Assembly (NCBI RefSeq): GCF_013184745.1
Contig: NZ_JAATVU010000022.1
Span: forward strand, 33,807-97,806
Direction of reading: 5' to 3'
Length of the DNA: 64,000 bases
Source: Mangrovicoccus sp. HB161399
GTDB taxonomy: Bacteria > Pseudomonadota > Alphaproteobacteria > Rhodobacterales > Rhodobacteraceae
Part shown: positions 16,481-24,496 of the stretch, piece after piece
Layout of the letters: every line of letters starts with the position of its first letter
Numbering within the stretch: position 1 is the first letter of the stretch
Program-made: the position numbers and the translations under genes
The notes under the pieces: generated by a model
What the model was told of the DNA's origin: nothing
The model's database searches: none
The model's input: only the letters and a program-made list of their open reading frames with translations

Positions 16481-16905
16481 GATCGCTTCTGCTTGCCGCC
16501 GTCCTGTCCTTCCCAGCGCTTGCCCATGCAGGGGACATCGCCGTGACTGAGGCCCGCGTCGCGCTGGCCCCGCCCGGCGCGCGGACCCTGGCGGCCTACA
16601 TGGTGGTGGCGAATGCCGGCGCGGCGCCGCGCGCGCTGGCCGGGGTGCGCGCCGAGGGCTTCGCCATGGCGCATCTGCACCATTCGATGGAGAAGGACGG
16701 CGTCGCCATGATGGCGGCGATGGACCAGATCGAGATCGCCCCGGGCGGCAGCGTCGCCTTCGCGCCGGGCGGGCTTCATGTCATGCTGATGGGGCCGCGG
16801 AAAGCCCTGGCCGTAGGCAACGAGGTGGTGCTGACCCTGATCTTCGCCGATGGCGCGGAGATCGCGGTCACCGCGCCGGTCGAGAGGATCGATGCGGGCT
16901 CGTGA
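16477..16905 (+). CDS. PCuAC periplasmic copper chaperone
   Basis: 142 residues, DUF461/PCuAC family. A signal peptide (residues 1-18, ending AHA) precedes a cupredoxin-like domain carrying the full Cu(I) motif: H-L-H-H-S-M, then M-x-M after a short loop, and later GGLHVMLMG (the family H(M)x10Mx21HxM pattern). PCuAC hands Cu(I) to SCO or directly to CuA. The gene overlaps SCO by four bases and the cytochrome c gene by 14. The arrangement SCO-PCuAC-cytochrome c recurs near copper enzymes in proteobacteria. Confidence 0.94.
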   Translation: MRSLLLAAVLSFPALAHAGDIAVTEARVALAPPGARTLAAYMVVANAGAAPRALAGVRAEGFAMAHLHHSMEKDGVAMMAAMDQIEIAPGGSVAFAPGGLHVMLMGPRKALAVGNEVVLTLIFADGAEIAVTAPVERIDAGS

Positions 16906-17473
16906 CCTTGCGGCCGCGCTTGTCCTCGGTTTCGCTGCCGCGCAGGCCGGGGCCTGGGAGATGGCCGAGCCGCAGGAGCGCTGCGCGCTATGCCACGGCT
17001 ATTTCGGCGACGATCCGCGGCCGAAATTTCCCAAGCTCGCGGGCCAGCAGCCCGGCTATCTGGAGGCGCAGATCGATGCCTTCCTCGGCGGCCACCGCGC
17101 CAATGACGGCGGGCAGATGGCCAAGACCGTGACCGAGATCGCGCCGGAGGACATCCCGCAGGTGGTCGAATGGTTCGCCGCGCAGGACCCGCCCGCGGCG
17201 GACCCGCCCGACGATCCGGCACTGGCCGGGCGCGGCGCGCTGGTCTACGCTGTCTCGGGCTGCGGCGAATGCCATGACGCGGGGCCGGGGCTGAAGCCCG
17301 CCACCCCGCTGCTGACGGCGCAGCACCCGGCCTATCTGGCCAAGCAGCTCCGCGACTTTCGCTCCGGCGCGCGGGCCATGCCCGACCGGCTGAAGCGTCA
17401 GGCGGTCGAGGGGCTGGACGAGACCGACATAGACGCGGTTGCGGCCTGGCTGGGCGCGGCCCCGAGGGAATGA
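16892..17473 (+). CDS. Dihaem c-type cytochrome (cytochrome c4-like)
   Basis: 193 residues with a signal peptide (residues 1-21, ending AGA) and two CxxCH haem sites: CALCH (about residues 31-35) and CGECH (about residue 127). Candidate axial methionines occur in GGQMAKTV and GARAMPDR, each about 40-60 residues after its haem site, so the protein is two class I domains in tandem, as in cytochrome c4. It is a periplasmic electron carrier. Overlapping genes on both sides show it belongs to the operon. It might accept electrons from, or donate to, a periplasmic copper enzyme not encoded here. Confidence 0.92.
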   Translation: MRARDLAAALVLGFAAAQAGAWEMAEPQERCALCHGYFGDDPRPKFPKLAGQQPGYLEAQIDAFLGGHRANDGGQMAKTVTEIAPEDIPQVVEWFAAQDPPAADPPDDPALAGRGALVYAVSGCGECHDAGPGLKPATPLLTAQHPAYLAKQLRDFRSGARAMPDRLKRQAVEGLDETDIDAVAAWLGAAPRE

Positions 17474-18189
17474 GAATGACAGAGGACCAGGAGGCGCAGA
17501 GCGCCATCTACCTGTCGGAATACCTGCTCGACATCAACGAGGGGGCGGGATTCCTCGCCTCGCTGCGCGACGAGGACCGCAAGGCGGTGCGCCACATGGG
17601 CGTGCGCACGACCGTGGGCAAGGGCCAGGGGCTCTTCTTCCAGGGCGATCCGCATACCGGCGTCTGGGTGATCGAATCCGGCCGGATGCGCACCTTCTAT
17701 GCCGGCCCTTCGGGGCGCGAGATCACCCTGGCCTACTGGACGCCCGGCCATTTCATCGGCGGTCCCGAGGTCTTCGGCCGCGGCCGCCATGTCTGGTCGG
17801 CGGATGCGCTGGAGGATTGCGAGCTGCTGTTCCTGTCGGGCATGTCGATGCGCAACCTGGTGTGCAAGATCCCCGACGTGGCGCTGGCGGTGATCGACGG
17901 GCTAATCGCCAAGGGCAAATGCTATTCGGCGCTGCTGCAGATGCTGGGCACGCGCAGCGTCTCGGACCGGCTGCGGCAGCTGTTGGTCATCGTGGCCGAC
18001 ACCCATGGCCGCTACGAGGACGGGGCGACGATCATCGAGCGCTCGATCACCTATGACCAGATCGCGACCATGGTCGGCGCGACCCGGCAATGGGTGACCC
18101 AGACACTCGACAAGCTGGAAAGCGACGGGGTTCTGAAGGTGTCCCGCAAGGAAATCCGTATCTACAAGCTGGACGCGCTGACCGAGTGA
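17470..18189 (+). CDS. Crp/Fnr-family transcriptional regulator
   Basis: 239 residues. The N-terminal cyclic-nucleotide-binding-type barrel includes FFQGDPHTGVWVIESGRMRTF and GREITLAYWTPGHFIGG; the C-terminal winged HTH reads YDQIATMVGATRQWVTQTLDKLESDG. There is no N-terminal cysteine cluster, so it is not an oxygen-sensing Fnr with a [4Fe-4S] centre. The recognition helix TRQWVTQTL lacks the ExxSR motif of Fnr, so its DNA site need not be the Fnr box. Its start overlaps the cytochrome stop as ATGA, making it the last gene of the copper/transport operon and probably its local regulator. Confidence 0.92.
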   Translation: MRMTEDQEAQSAIYLSEYLLDINEGAGFLASLRDEDRKAVRHMGVRTTVGKGQGLFFQGDPHTGVWVIESGRMRTFYAGPSGREITLAYWTPGHFIGGPEVFGRGRHVWSADALEDCELLFLSGMSMRNLVCKIPDVALAVIDGLIAKGKCYSALLQMLGTRSVSDRLRQLLVIVADTHGRYEDGATIIERSITYDQIATMVGATRQWVTQTLDKLESDGVLKVSRKEIRIYKLDALTE

Positions 18190-18332
18190 CCCCGGCGGCC
18201 CGGGCAATTTCCGGGCGCGGGCTTCGCCGGCCTGCGGGGCCGCGCGGATTTCCGGCGCGCGCGGCCCGGTTTTCCGTGCAGGGCCGTGCCGGGGCGCTAG
18301 TGTTGCGGGACAGACCAGCGCGGAGCCCGGCC

Positions 18333-19379
18333 ATGCCCGACCTATCGACCAATCCCCGCCGCGGCGGCAGTCTCGGCCTCGGCGCGCCGATGCCGCTGGA
18401 CGATGCCGCCGCCGTGCAGCGCCTGCTGGCGCTCTGCCCGGCGCACCGCGAGACCCCGCTGCTGGACCTGCCCTGGCTGGCCGCGCGCTGCGGCGTGGCG
18501 CGGGTCTTCCTGAAGGACGAGCGCGCCCGCATGGGGCTGGGCAGCTTCAAGGCGCTCGGCGCCGCCCATGCCATCGCGCGCGAGGCCGCGGCCGCCCGCT
18601 CGGGCGGGGACTGGACCCGGGCGCTGGCCGGGCGCACCTATGTCACTGCCAGCGCGGGCAATCACGGCCTCTCGGTGGCGGCCGGTGCGGCACAGTTCGG
18701 CGCCCGGGCGGTGATCTACTTGGCCGGGACCGTGCCCGAGGGCTTCGCCGCGCGGCTGCGCGGCAAGCGGGCCGAAGTGGTCCGTGCCGGCGCCGACTAT
18801 GCCGCTTCGATGGCGGCCGCGGCGGAGGCGGCGGAGGCGCATGGCTGGACGCTGCTCTCCGACAGCTCCTGGCCCGGCTATGACGCGCTGCCCCTGCGCG
18901 TGATGGAAGGCTATCTCCAGCTTGCCGAGGAAGTCGCCGCGCAGATCCCGGCACCGCCGACCCATCTCCTGCTGCAGGCCGGGGTCGGCGGGCTCGCCGC
19001 CGCCGTGGCCGCGCATGCCCGCCGCGTCTGGGGCGATGCTCCGCAGATCGTGGTGGTGGAGCCGGAGGCCGCCCCGGCGCTGAAGGAGAGCATCCGCGCG
19101 GGCCGGGTGACCGAGACGTCCGGACCGGTTTCGGCCATGGGTCGGCTCGACTGCAAGACGCCGTCGGCGATCGCGCTCGGGGGGCTGGCGCGGGATGCCG
19201 ACCTCTTCGCAACGATCTCCGAGGAAGAGGCCGCCGCGGCGGTGGCCGAACTGGCGGCGCAGGGCATCGCGACGACGCCTTCCGGCGCGGCGGGGATCGC
19301 GGCGGCGCTGGCCGGGCTGCCGCTGCCGCCGGGCGCGCGGGTGCTGGCGATCCTCAGCGAGGGTCCCGAGGATGGCTGA
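18333..19379 (+). CDS. Diaminopropionate ammonia-lyase-like PLP enzyme
   Basis: 348 residues, fold-type II PLP family. The PLP lysine motif is KDERARMGLGSFKALGAAHA (about residues 60-79), which is the diaminopropionate ammonia-lyase (DpaL) form rather than the threonine dehydratase form; TASAGNHGLSVAAGA and LLQAGVGGLAAAVAAH follow. It is shorter than E. coli DpaL (about 400 residues). The start ATG at 18333 follows a 143-base gap after the Crp gene; homology begins near residue 5. It is the first gene of a three-gene operon with an M24 hydrolase and an AMDase-type isomerase. The pathway looks like cleavage of an amino-acid conjugate followed by deamination, but the substrate is unknown. Confidence 0.82.
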   Translation: MPDLSTNPRRGGSLGLGAPMPLDDAAAVQRLLALCPAHRETPLLDLPWLAARCGVARVFLKDERARMGLGSFKALGAAHAIAREAAAARSGGDWTRALAGRTYVTASAGNHGLSVAAGAAQFGARAVIYLAGTVPEGFAARLRGKRAEVVRAGADYAASMAAAAEAAEAHGWTLLSDSSWPGYDALPLRVMEGYLQLAEEVAAQIPAPPTHLLLQAGVGGLAAAVAAHARRVWGDAPQIVVVEPEAAPALKESIRAGRVTETSGPVSAMGRLDCKTPSAIALGGLARDADLFATISEEEAAAAVAELAAQGIATTPSGAAGIAAALAGLPLPPGARVLAILSEGPEDG

Positions 19380-20535
19380 GCGCTCGCTCGTCTTCCCGGC
19401 GGAGGAATACCGCGGCCGCGTGGCGCGGCTGCAGGCGGGCATGGCGGCGGCGGGGCTTGGCGCGCTGCTGCTGACCGCGCCCGCGGATGTCTTCTACGTC
19501 ACCGGCTTCCTCACCCGGTTCTGGGAAAGCCCGGCGCGGCCCTGGTTCCTGCTGGTGCCGGCCTCAGGCAGCCCGGTGGCAGTGATGCCGTCGATCGGCG
19601 CGGAGCTGATGGGCCGGACCTGGATCGGGGAGATCCTGACCTGGGACGCGCCCGACCCGGAGGATGACGGCGTCTCCCTGCTGGCGGAGACCCTGGCGGC
19701 GATGGTGCCGGAGCGCGGGCGGATCGGCCTGCCGATGGGGCTGGAGACGCATCTGCGCATGCCGGTCCGGGATTTCCGGGAGCTCGAGCGGCGCCTTGCC
19801 CCGCGCGCCTTCGCGGATGCCACTGCCTGCGTGCAGCGGGTGCGCGAGATCAAGTCGGAGGCCGAGATCGCCAAGATCCGCGCGTCCTGCGCCATTGCGG
19901 GCCGGGCCTTCGCGCGCGTGCCCGAGATCGCGGGGGCGGGCCGCCCGCTCGATGCGGTGTTCCGCGGCTTCCAGCGGCTGCTGCTGGAGGAGGGCGCGGA
20001 CTGGGTCGCCTATCTCGCGGGCGGCGCCGGGCCGTACGGCTATGGCGACGTGATCTCCCCCGCCGGGCCGCAGCCGCTGGTCCGCGGCGACGTGCTGATG
20101 CTTGACACCGGCGCGGTGCGCGAGGGCCATTTCTGCGATTTCGACCGCAATTTCTCCATCGGCCCGGCCTCGGACCTGGCCCGGCAGACGCATGCGGCGC
20201 TGTGGGAGGCGACGGAGGAGTGCCTGCAGGCACTGCGCCCGGGCATGCTGGCCCGCGACGTGCACGGAATGCTCTGCGCCGGGCTGCGCCGCCGCGGCGC
20301 CGAGCCGGGCGGCGGGCGGCTGGGGCACGGGCTGGGGCTGAGCCTGACCGAATGGCCGTCCTTCGCGCCGAAGGACGCAACCCCGCTTCGCCCCGGCATG
20401 GTGCTGACGCTGGAGCCGGGGGCCGTCCTGCGCCCCGGCTGCATCATGGTGCACGAGGAAAACATCGTCCTGCGCGCGCAGGGCGCGGAGCTGCTGTCGC
20501 CGCGCGCCCCCGCGGATCTGCCGGAGATCGCCTGA
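19372..20535 (+). CDS. M24-family (Xaa-Pro / ectoine-hydrolase-like) metallohydrolase
   Basis: 387 residues with a creatinase N-terminal domain (residues ~15-150) and a pita-bread M24 domain. All five metal ligands can be seen: LDTGA (Asp), CDFDR (Asp), GHGLGLSLTEWP (His), LTLEPGA (Glu) and VHEENIV (Glu). Members cleave Xaa-Pro peptides, creatine, dimethylsulfoniopropionate or ectoine. The context of a DpaL-like lyase and an Asp/Glu-racemase-fold protein resembles ectoine-utilisation gene sets (doeA/eutD with eutA and eutB), but eutC and doeB equivalents are absent. It overlaps the upstream gene by eight bases and the downstream start by one. Confidence 0.87.
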   Translation: MAERSLVFPAEEYRGRVARLQAGMAAAGLGALLLTAPADVFYVTGFLTRFWESPARPWFLLVPASGSPVAVMPSIGAELMGRTWIGEILTWDAPDPEDDGVSLLAETLAAMVPERGRIGLPMGLETHLRMPVRDFRELERRLAPRAFADATACVQRVREIKSEAEIAKIRASCAIAGRAFARVPEIAGAGRPLDAVFRGFQRLLLEEGADWVAYLAGGAGPYGYGDVISPAGPQPLVRGDVLMLDTGAVREGHFCDFDRNFSIGPASDLARQTHAALWEATEECLQALRPGMLARDVHGMLCAGLRRRGAEPGGGRLGHGLGLSLTEWPSFAPKDATPLRPGMVLTLEPGAVLRPGCIMVHEENIVLRAQGAELLSPRAPADLPEIA

Positions 20536-21293
20536 TGGAGCGCTTCCCATACGGGCTGGAGGAGGATCCCCGGCCGCGGCTGGGCCTGATCGCTCTGCAG
20601 GCAGACGAGACCGTCGAAGACGATTTCCGCCGCATGCTCCCGCGGGCGTCTGCCCGTCTGCACGTGTCCCGCGTGCCCTCCGGCGCGGAGCTGACGCCGG
20701 AGACCATCGCCGCGATGGAAGCGGATCTGCCGGGGGGCGCGGCGCTGCTGCCGCCTGCCGCGCGATACGCTGCCGTCGCCTATGGCTGCACGTCGGGCAC
20801 CACGCTGATCGGGGCCGGGCGCGTGCGCGCGCTGGTGCAGGAACATGTCCGGACGCGCGCGGTCACCAATCCTCTTTCGGCGGCGCTGGCCGCTGCCCGC
20901 GCGCTGGGACTGTGCCGCGTCGGCATCGTCTCGCCCTATGTCGCCTCCGTTGCCGCCCCGGTGCGGGCGGCCTTCGAAACGGCCGGGATCGCGGTGCCGG
21001 ACATGGCGGGCTTCGGCGAAGGGACGGAGGCGCGCGTCGCCCGCATCGCCCCGGCCTCGATCCGCGCGGCGGCTGGGGCGCTGGCGGCGCGCGCCGATCT
21101 GGACGGGCTGTTCCTGTCCTGCACCAACCTGCGCACGCTGGACATCATTGCCGGGCTGGAGGCCGAGCTGGGCCTGCCTGTGCTGAGCTCGAACCAGGTG
21201 CTCGGCTGGCACATGGCCCGGCTTGCGGGCATCCCGGCGGAGATCCCCGGCCGGCTTTGCGGCGCCGGGCTGCCTGCCGCTTCCATGGAGTGA
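20535..21293 (+). CDS. Maleate isomerase / arylmalonate decarboxylase family protein
   Basis: 252 residues of the Asp/Glu/hydantoin racemase superfamily, maleate cis-trans isomerase (AMDase) branch. The two catalytic cysteines are in VAYGCTSGTTLIG (about residue 81) and LFLSCTNLRTLD (about residue 194). The family covers maleate isomerase, arylmalonate decarboxylase and the ectoine protein EutA. Its ATG overlaps the M24 stop (TGATG), so it is coupled. It ends 21 bases before the convergent LacI gene. A role in isomerising or racemising the product of the preceding enzymes is inferred. Confidence 0.85.
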   Translation: MERFPYGLEEDPRPRLGLIALQADETVEDDFRRMLPRASARLHVSRVPSGAELTPETIAAMEADLPGGAALLPPAARYAAVAYGCTSGTTLIGAGRVRALVQEHVRTRAVTNPLSAALAAARALGLCRVGIVSPYVASVAAPVRAAFETAGIAVPDMAGFGEGTEARVARIAPASIRAAAGALAARADLDGLFLSCTNLRTLDIIAGLEAELGLPVLSSNQVLGWHMARLAGIPAEIPGRLCGAGLPAASME

Positions 21294-21314
21294 CGCCATG
21301 GCTGGGCGGCGCGG

Positions 21315-22370
21315 TCAGCCTTCCGCAGGCGTGGCGAGGGTCGACGCCCGGGGGACCAGCAGCGGGAGCGGGGGCAGGGGGATCTCCGCCGGCGGCGCGC
21401 CCTCGATCAGGTCCAGAAGGGCCTCGGTGGCAATCTCCGAGACCCGGTCGAGATGCAGGTCCACGGCGGTCAGCGGCGGCGTCTCGGTGCGCGCGCGGAT
21501 GCCGTCATAGCGCGTGGCGACGCGCACGTCCTGCGGCACCCGCCGCCCGGCCGCGCGCAGTCCCGCCATCACCCCGGTCGCCAGCGCATCCACCGGCACC
21601 AGCACGCCGTCGAGCCCGGGGGCAGCGGCCAGCTCGGCCCGTATCGCCCCGGCTGCGGCGGCCTCGCCGCCGGTCTCGTCGACCCGGATCACCCGCGGCG
21701 CCAGTCCTGCCGCGGCCATTTCCTCGAGGTAGACCCGTTCGAAGGCGGCATGGGACTGCCTGCGGCTCTGTCCCAGCATCAGCGGAAAGGCGCGGGCGCC
21801 GGTCTCCAGCATGTGCCGCACCAGCAGCCGCGCGGTGGCGCCGTAGTGCAGCTCGACATGCCGCCCGGCCGCGACCGGCGGCTCGCCGATCACGACGGTC
21901 GGGATCGCCCGGGAGGACAGAAGCGCGAGGAACGGGTCGTCCTCCGCGGGCTCCACCAGCAGGGCGCCGTCGAAGGAGACGTTGCGCAGCGCCTCCGCGG
22001 GCCCGGCGATCGGCGGAACCAGCACCAGTGCCACGTTGCGGTTCAGCGCCGTCATCGCGGCCGAAGCGGCGATCTCCATCATGAAGCCCAGCTTCGAAGG
22101 TCCGGCGGCCACAGCCGTGGGCATGGAGGAGAACAGCGCGATGGTATTCGCCCGGCCGGTGCGCACCCCCCGCGCGGCGATGTTGGGGATATAGCCCAGC
22201 TCGGCAATCGCCGCTTCGATCCTGCCCCTCGTGGCGTCGTCCACCCGCCGCTTGCCGCTCAGCGCGTTCGACACCGTCCCGGCCGAGACCCCGGCGAGTC
22301 GCGCCACATCCTTGACCGTGGCCCGGCGCGGGAGGCGGATTTCCGGCCCCGGATTTCCTGTTTCGTCCAT
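21315..22370 (-). CDS. LacI-family transcriptional repressor
   Basis: 351 residues. The N-terminal LacI HTH is complete (ATVKDVARLAGVSAGTVSNALSGKRRV, residues ~17-41, with the hinge helix near IAARGVRTGRAN), followed by a periplasmic-binding-protein-like effector domain. It is divergent from the arylsulfotransferase/ABC operon, and the 168-base gap holds three palindromes typical for LacI proteins with a central CG. It therefore probably represses that operon and itself. The effector is likely the transported substrate or a derivative. Confidence 0.93.
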   Translation of the reverse strand: MDETGNPGPEIRLPRRATVKDVARLAGVSAGTVSNALSGKRRVDDATRGRIEAAIAELGYIPNIAARGVRTGRANTIALFSSMPTAVAAGPSKLGFMMEIAASAAMTALNRNVALVLVPPIAGPAEALRNVSFDGALLVEPAEDDPFLALLSSRAIPTVVIGEPPVAAGRHVELHYGATARLLVRHMLETGARAFPLMLGQSRRQSHAAFERVYLEEMAAAGLAPRVIRVDETGGEAAAAGAIRAELAAAPGLDGVLVPVDALATGVMAGLRAAGRRVPQDVRVATRYDGIRARTETPPLTAVDLHLDRVSEIATEALLDLIEGAPPAEIPLPPLPLLVPRASTLATPAEG

Positions 22371-22441
22371 CTTCCGACCATTCCGCCCCGCAGGGCGCCC
22401 AAATTCGCGCCAGTCCGGAAACTTTTGGCGTGCTTCTACAG

Positions 22442-22494
22442 TAAAACGTTTTAGCGAGCCCTCAGCAAGCGCATAACGTTATTAAAACGATTTA
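22442..22494. promoter_or_regulatory. Three palindromic LacI operator candidates
   Basis: TAAAACGTTTTA (22442-22453) is a perfect 12-base palindrome with central CG, the classic LacI-family form. TAACGTTA (22474-22481) is a perfect 8-base one, and TAAAACGATTTA (22483-22494) is a near copy of the first. The centres of the two long sites are 41 bases apart, close to four helical turns, which would allow cooperative binding on one face. All lie between the divergent LacI gene and the arylsulfotransferase-family gene, 45-97 bases before the latter. Confidence 0.85.
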
Positions 22495-22538
22495 ACGCTC
22501 TGCGGCCAAAGTGCCGGACCCTGCCGAAAGGAGACGCC

Positions 22539-23675
22539 ATGACTGCCATGACCCTGACCCGATCGACCGAAACCCTGCCCGAACAGGTGACGCTGCGCCG
22601 CCGCCGCCTCGGGCTGACCGCCCATGATCCGGCGCGGTCCGCAGGGGGCTTCACGCTTTTTGCCGGGCAATGCGCGGAAGGAAGGGTCGATCTGATCGAC
22701 ATCGAGGGGCGCCTGGCGCATCGCTGGCAGATGCCGGTCCGCGCGGGCCGCGACGCGGTGATCCTGCCGAACGGCAACCTCGGCTACAACGGCAGCCACG
22801 CGACCTCTGCCGCGCTCTACCCGGCCTGGGACCTGTGGCACGGCGGCGATTTCTACGAGGCGACGCCCGAGGGCGAGATCGTCTGGCGCCACGAGGACAT
22901 CCATCACCACCATGACGCGCAGTGGCTGCCGAACGGCAACCTGCTCTATACCGTCGCCGCGCCGCTGCCGGCCGACAGGGCCGCGCGGGTCACCGGCGGC
23001 GATCCCAGGAAGGACGGCGCTGACGGCGTCATCCAGTCCGACATCGTCCGCGAGGTGAACCGCAAGGGCGAGACCGTCTGGGAATGGCGCATCTGGGAGC
23101 ATCTCGACCCGGCCGATTTCCCGGTCCATGCGATCTTCGACCGCCGCCACTGGCCGATGATCAACGGCCTCAGCGAAACGAAGGACGGGCTGATCCTGAT
23201 GAGCCTTCGCACCACCTCGGGCGTGATCGCGGTGGAGAAGGCGACCGGCAAGGTCGCCTGGCATGTGGGGCCGGAGGTCGTCGCCCAGCAGCACACCCCG
23301 GTGGAGATGGAGGACGGGTCGATCCTGGTCTTCGACAACGGCAACCTGCGCCGGGGCTCGACTTCGCCCTTCTCCCGGGCTCTTGAATTCATGCCCGACG
23401 GCAAGGTCACCTGGAGCTATGCCGACCCGATGCCGGCCTCGTTCTTCTCGCCCTACATGGGATCGTGCCAGCGGCTCTGGAACGGCAACACGCTGATCTG
23501 CGAAAGCGCCTATGGCCGCCTATTCGAGGTGACGCGCGCGGGCGAGCTGGTCTGGGAATACGTTATCCCGGATTTCGCCGAATACCCGGCGCCGCTGAAC
23601 AGCTTCATCCTCGGGAGCCACAATTCCTGCTTCCGCGCCCACCGCTATGCGAAGGAGCAGGTGTCGTGGCTGTGA
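22539..23675 (+). CDS. Arylsulfotransferase (ASST) family beta-propeller protein
   Basis: 378 residues of the ASST family. Repeats of the form LPNGNLGYNG, LPNGNLLYTV, GSILVFDNGNLRRG and LWNGNTLICESA mark propeller blades, and IHHHHDAQWLPNGN carries the histidine cluster characteristic of the family. E. coli-type ASST is periplasmic and transfers sulfate between phenols; this protein has no signal peptide and is shorter (about 560-600 residues in AssT), so it is probably cytoplasmic and may have another activity. AAAGGAG at 22527 supports the start. It leads an operon with a complete sulfonate-type ABC transporter, which suggests that an imported sulfated or sulfonated compound is its substrate. 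Confidence 0.82.
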   Translation: MTAMTLTRSTETLPEQVTLRRRRLGLTAHDPARSAGGFTLFAGQCAEGRVDLIDIEGRLAHRWQMPVRAGRDAVILPNGNLGYNGSHATSAALYPAWDLWHGGDFYEATPEGEIVWRHEDIHHHHDAQWLPNGNLLYTVAAPLPADRAARVTGGDPRKDGADGVIQSDIVREVNRKGETVWEWRIWEHLDPADFPVHAIFDRRHWPMINGLSETKDGLILMSLRTTSGVIAVEKATGKVAWHVGPEVVAQQHTPVEMEDGSILVFDNGNLRRGSTSPFSRALEFMPDGKVTWSYADPMPASFFSPYMGSCQRLWNGNTLICESAYGRLFEVTRAGELVWEYVIPDFAEYPAPLNSFILGSHNSCFRAHRYAKEQVSWL

Positions 23676-24496
23676 CCGATCTCCGTCCTCCCTCCGGCGG
23701 GCTGCGCGCCCGCCTTCCCGGCGCCGCTGCCCTGCGCGGCGCGGCCTCCCGGGCGCTGCTGGCCGGGCCGGTGATTTCCTTCGCCTTCGTCCTCGCCCTC
23801 TGGGCGGCGGTCGGGGCGGCGGGGTTCGTCCCCGAGACCATCTTTCCCGCGCCCTGGTCGGTCTGGTCGGCCACGGCGGAGATGTGGGCAAACGGCACCC
23901 TGCAGAAGGATCTGTCGGTCTCGCTCAGCCGGGCCGCCATCGGCTTCGCCATCGGTGCCAGCCTCGGCGTGTCGCTGGGGCTGCTGACCGGGCGGGTGGC
24001 GGTGATCCGGATGCTGCTGAACCCGTTCCTGACGGTGCTGCGGCCGATCCCGGCCATCGCGCTGGTCCCCGTGGCAATCGTCTGGTTCGGCATCGGCGAG
24101 GGGTCGAAGTACTTCGTGATCTCCTACACCGTGTTCCTGACCGTCTGGTTCAACACCCATCACGGCATGGAATACGTCCCCGAGACCTATCTGCGCGCCT
24201 CCCGCTCGCTGGGCGCCTCGAAGCCGCGCGAATTCCTGACCGTGATCGTTCCGGCAGCGGCGCCCTACATCTTCGCCGGGCTTCGCCTGGGCGTGGCGCT
24301 GGCCTTCCTCAGCCTGGTAGCGGCGGAGCTCTCGGGGGCCTCCTCGGGGATCGGCTACCGCCTGCAGGAGGCGCGGCAGTACATCCGCACCGACCGGATG
24401 TTTTCGCTCCTGATCATCCTCGGCCTGCTCGGCGCCGTCGTCGACCTGGCCGTCCACCGCATCGGCAAGCGCCTCGTCCACTGGGAGCAATCGTGA
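23666..24496 (+). CDS. ABC permease, taurine/sulfonate type
   Basis: 276 residues, TauC/SsuC-type. It starts with GTG at 23666, inside the end of the upstream gene, chosen because AAGGAG lies eight bases before it; an alternative GTG is at 23672. About six membrane spans and an EAA loop (YLRASRSLGASKPREFLTVIVPAAAPYIFAG) are visible. It ends in a TGATG overlap with the ATPase gene. With the ATPase and the binding protein at 25322 it makes a full importer, controlled by the LacI repressor. It is not a recent duplicate of the permease at 13527; the sequences differ widely. Confidence 0.92.
   Translation: MAVTDLRPPSGGLRARLPGAAALRGAASRALLAGPVISFAFVLALWAAVGAAGFVPETIFPAPWSVWSATAEMWANGTLQKDLSVSLSRAAIGFAIGASLGVSLGLLTGRVAVIRMLLNPFLTVLRPIPAIALVPVAIVWFGIGEGSKYFVISYTVFLTVWFNTHHGMEYVPETYLRASRSLGASKPREFLTVIVPAAAPYIFAGLRLGVALAFLSLVAAELSGASSGIGYRLQEARQYIRTDRMFSLLIILGLLGAVVDLAVHRIGKRLVHWEQS

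Noticed and set aside
12065..18189. N2O reductase (nos) maturation cluster
   Set aside because: NosL-like domain, SCO and PCuAC suggest it, but there is no nosZ, nosR, nosD, nosF or nosY, and the ABC genes are of the sulfonate/nitrate importer type.
17470..18189. Oxygen-sensing Fnr
   Set aside because: The N-terminal cysteines needed for the [4Fe-4S] sensor are missing, and the recognition helix lacks ExxSR.
18333..21293. Ectoine degradation operon
   Set aside because: The PLP enzyme has the diaminopropionate-lyase lysine motif, and cyclodeaminase (eutC) and deacetylase (doeB) genes are absent.
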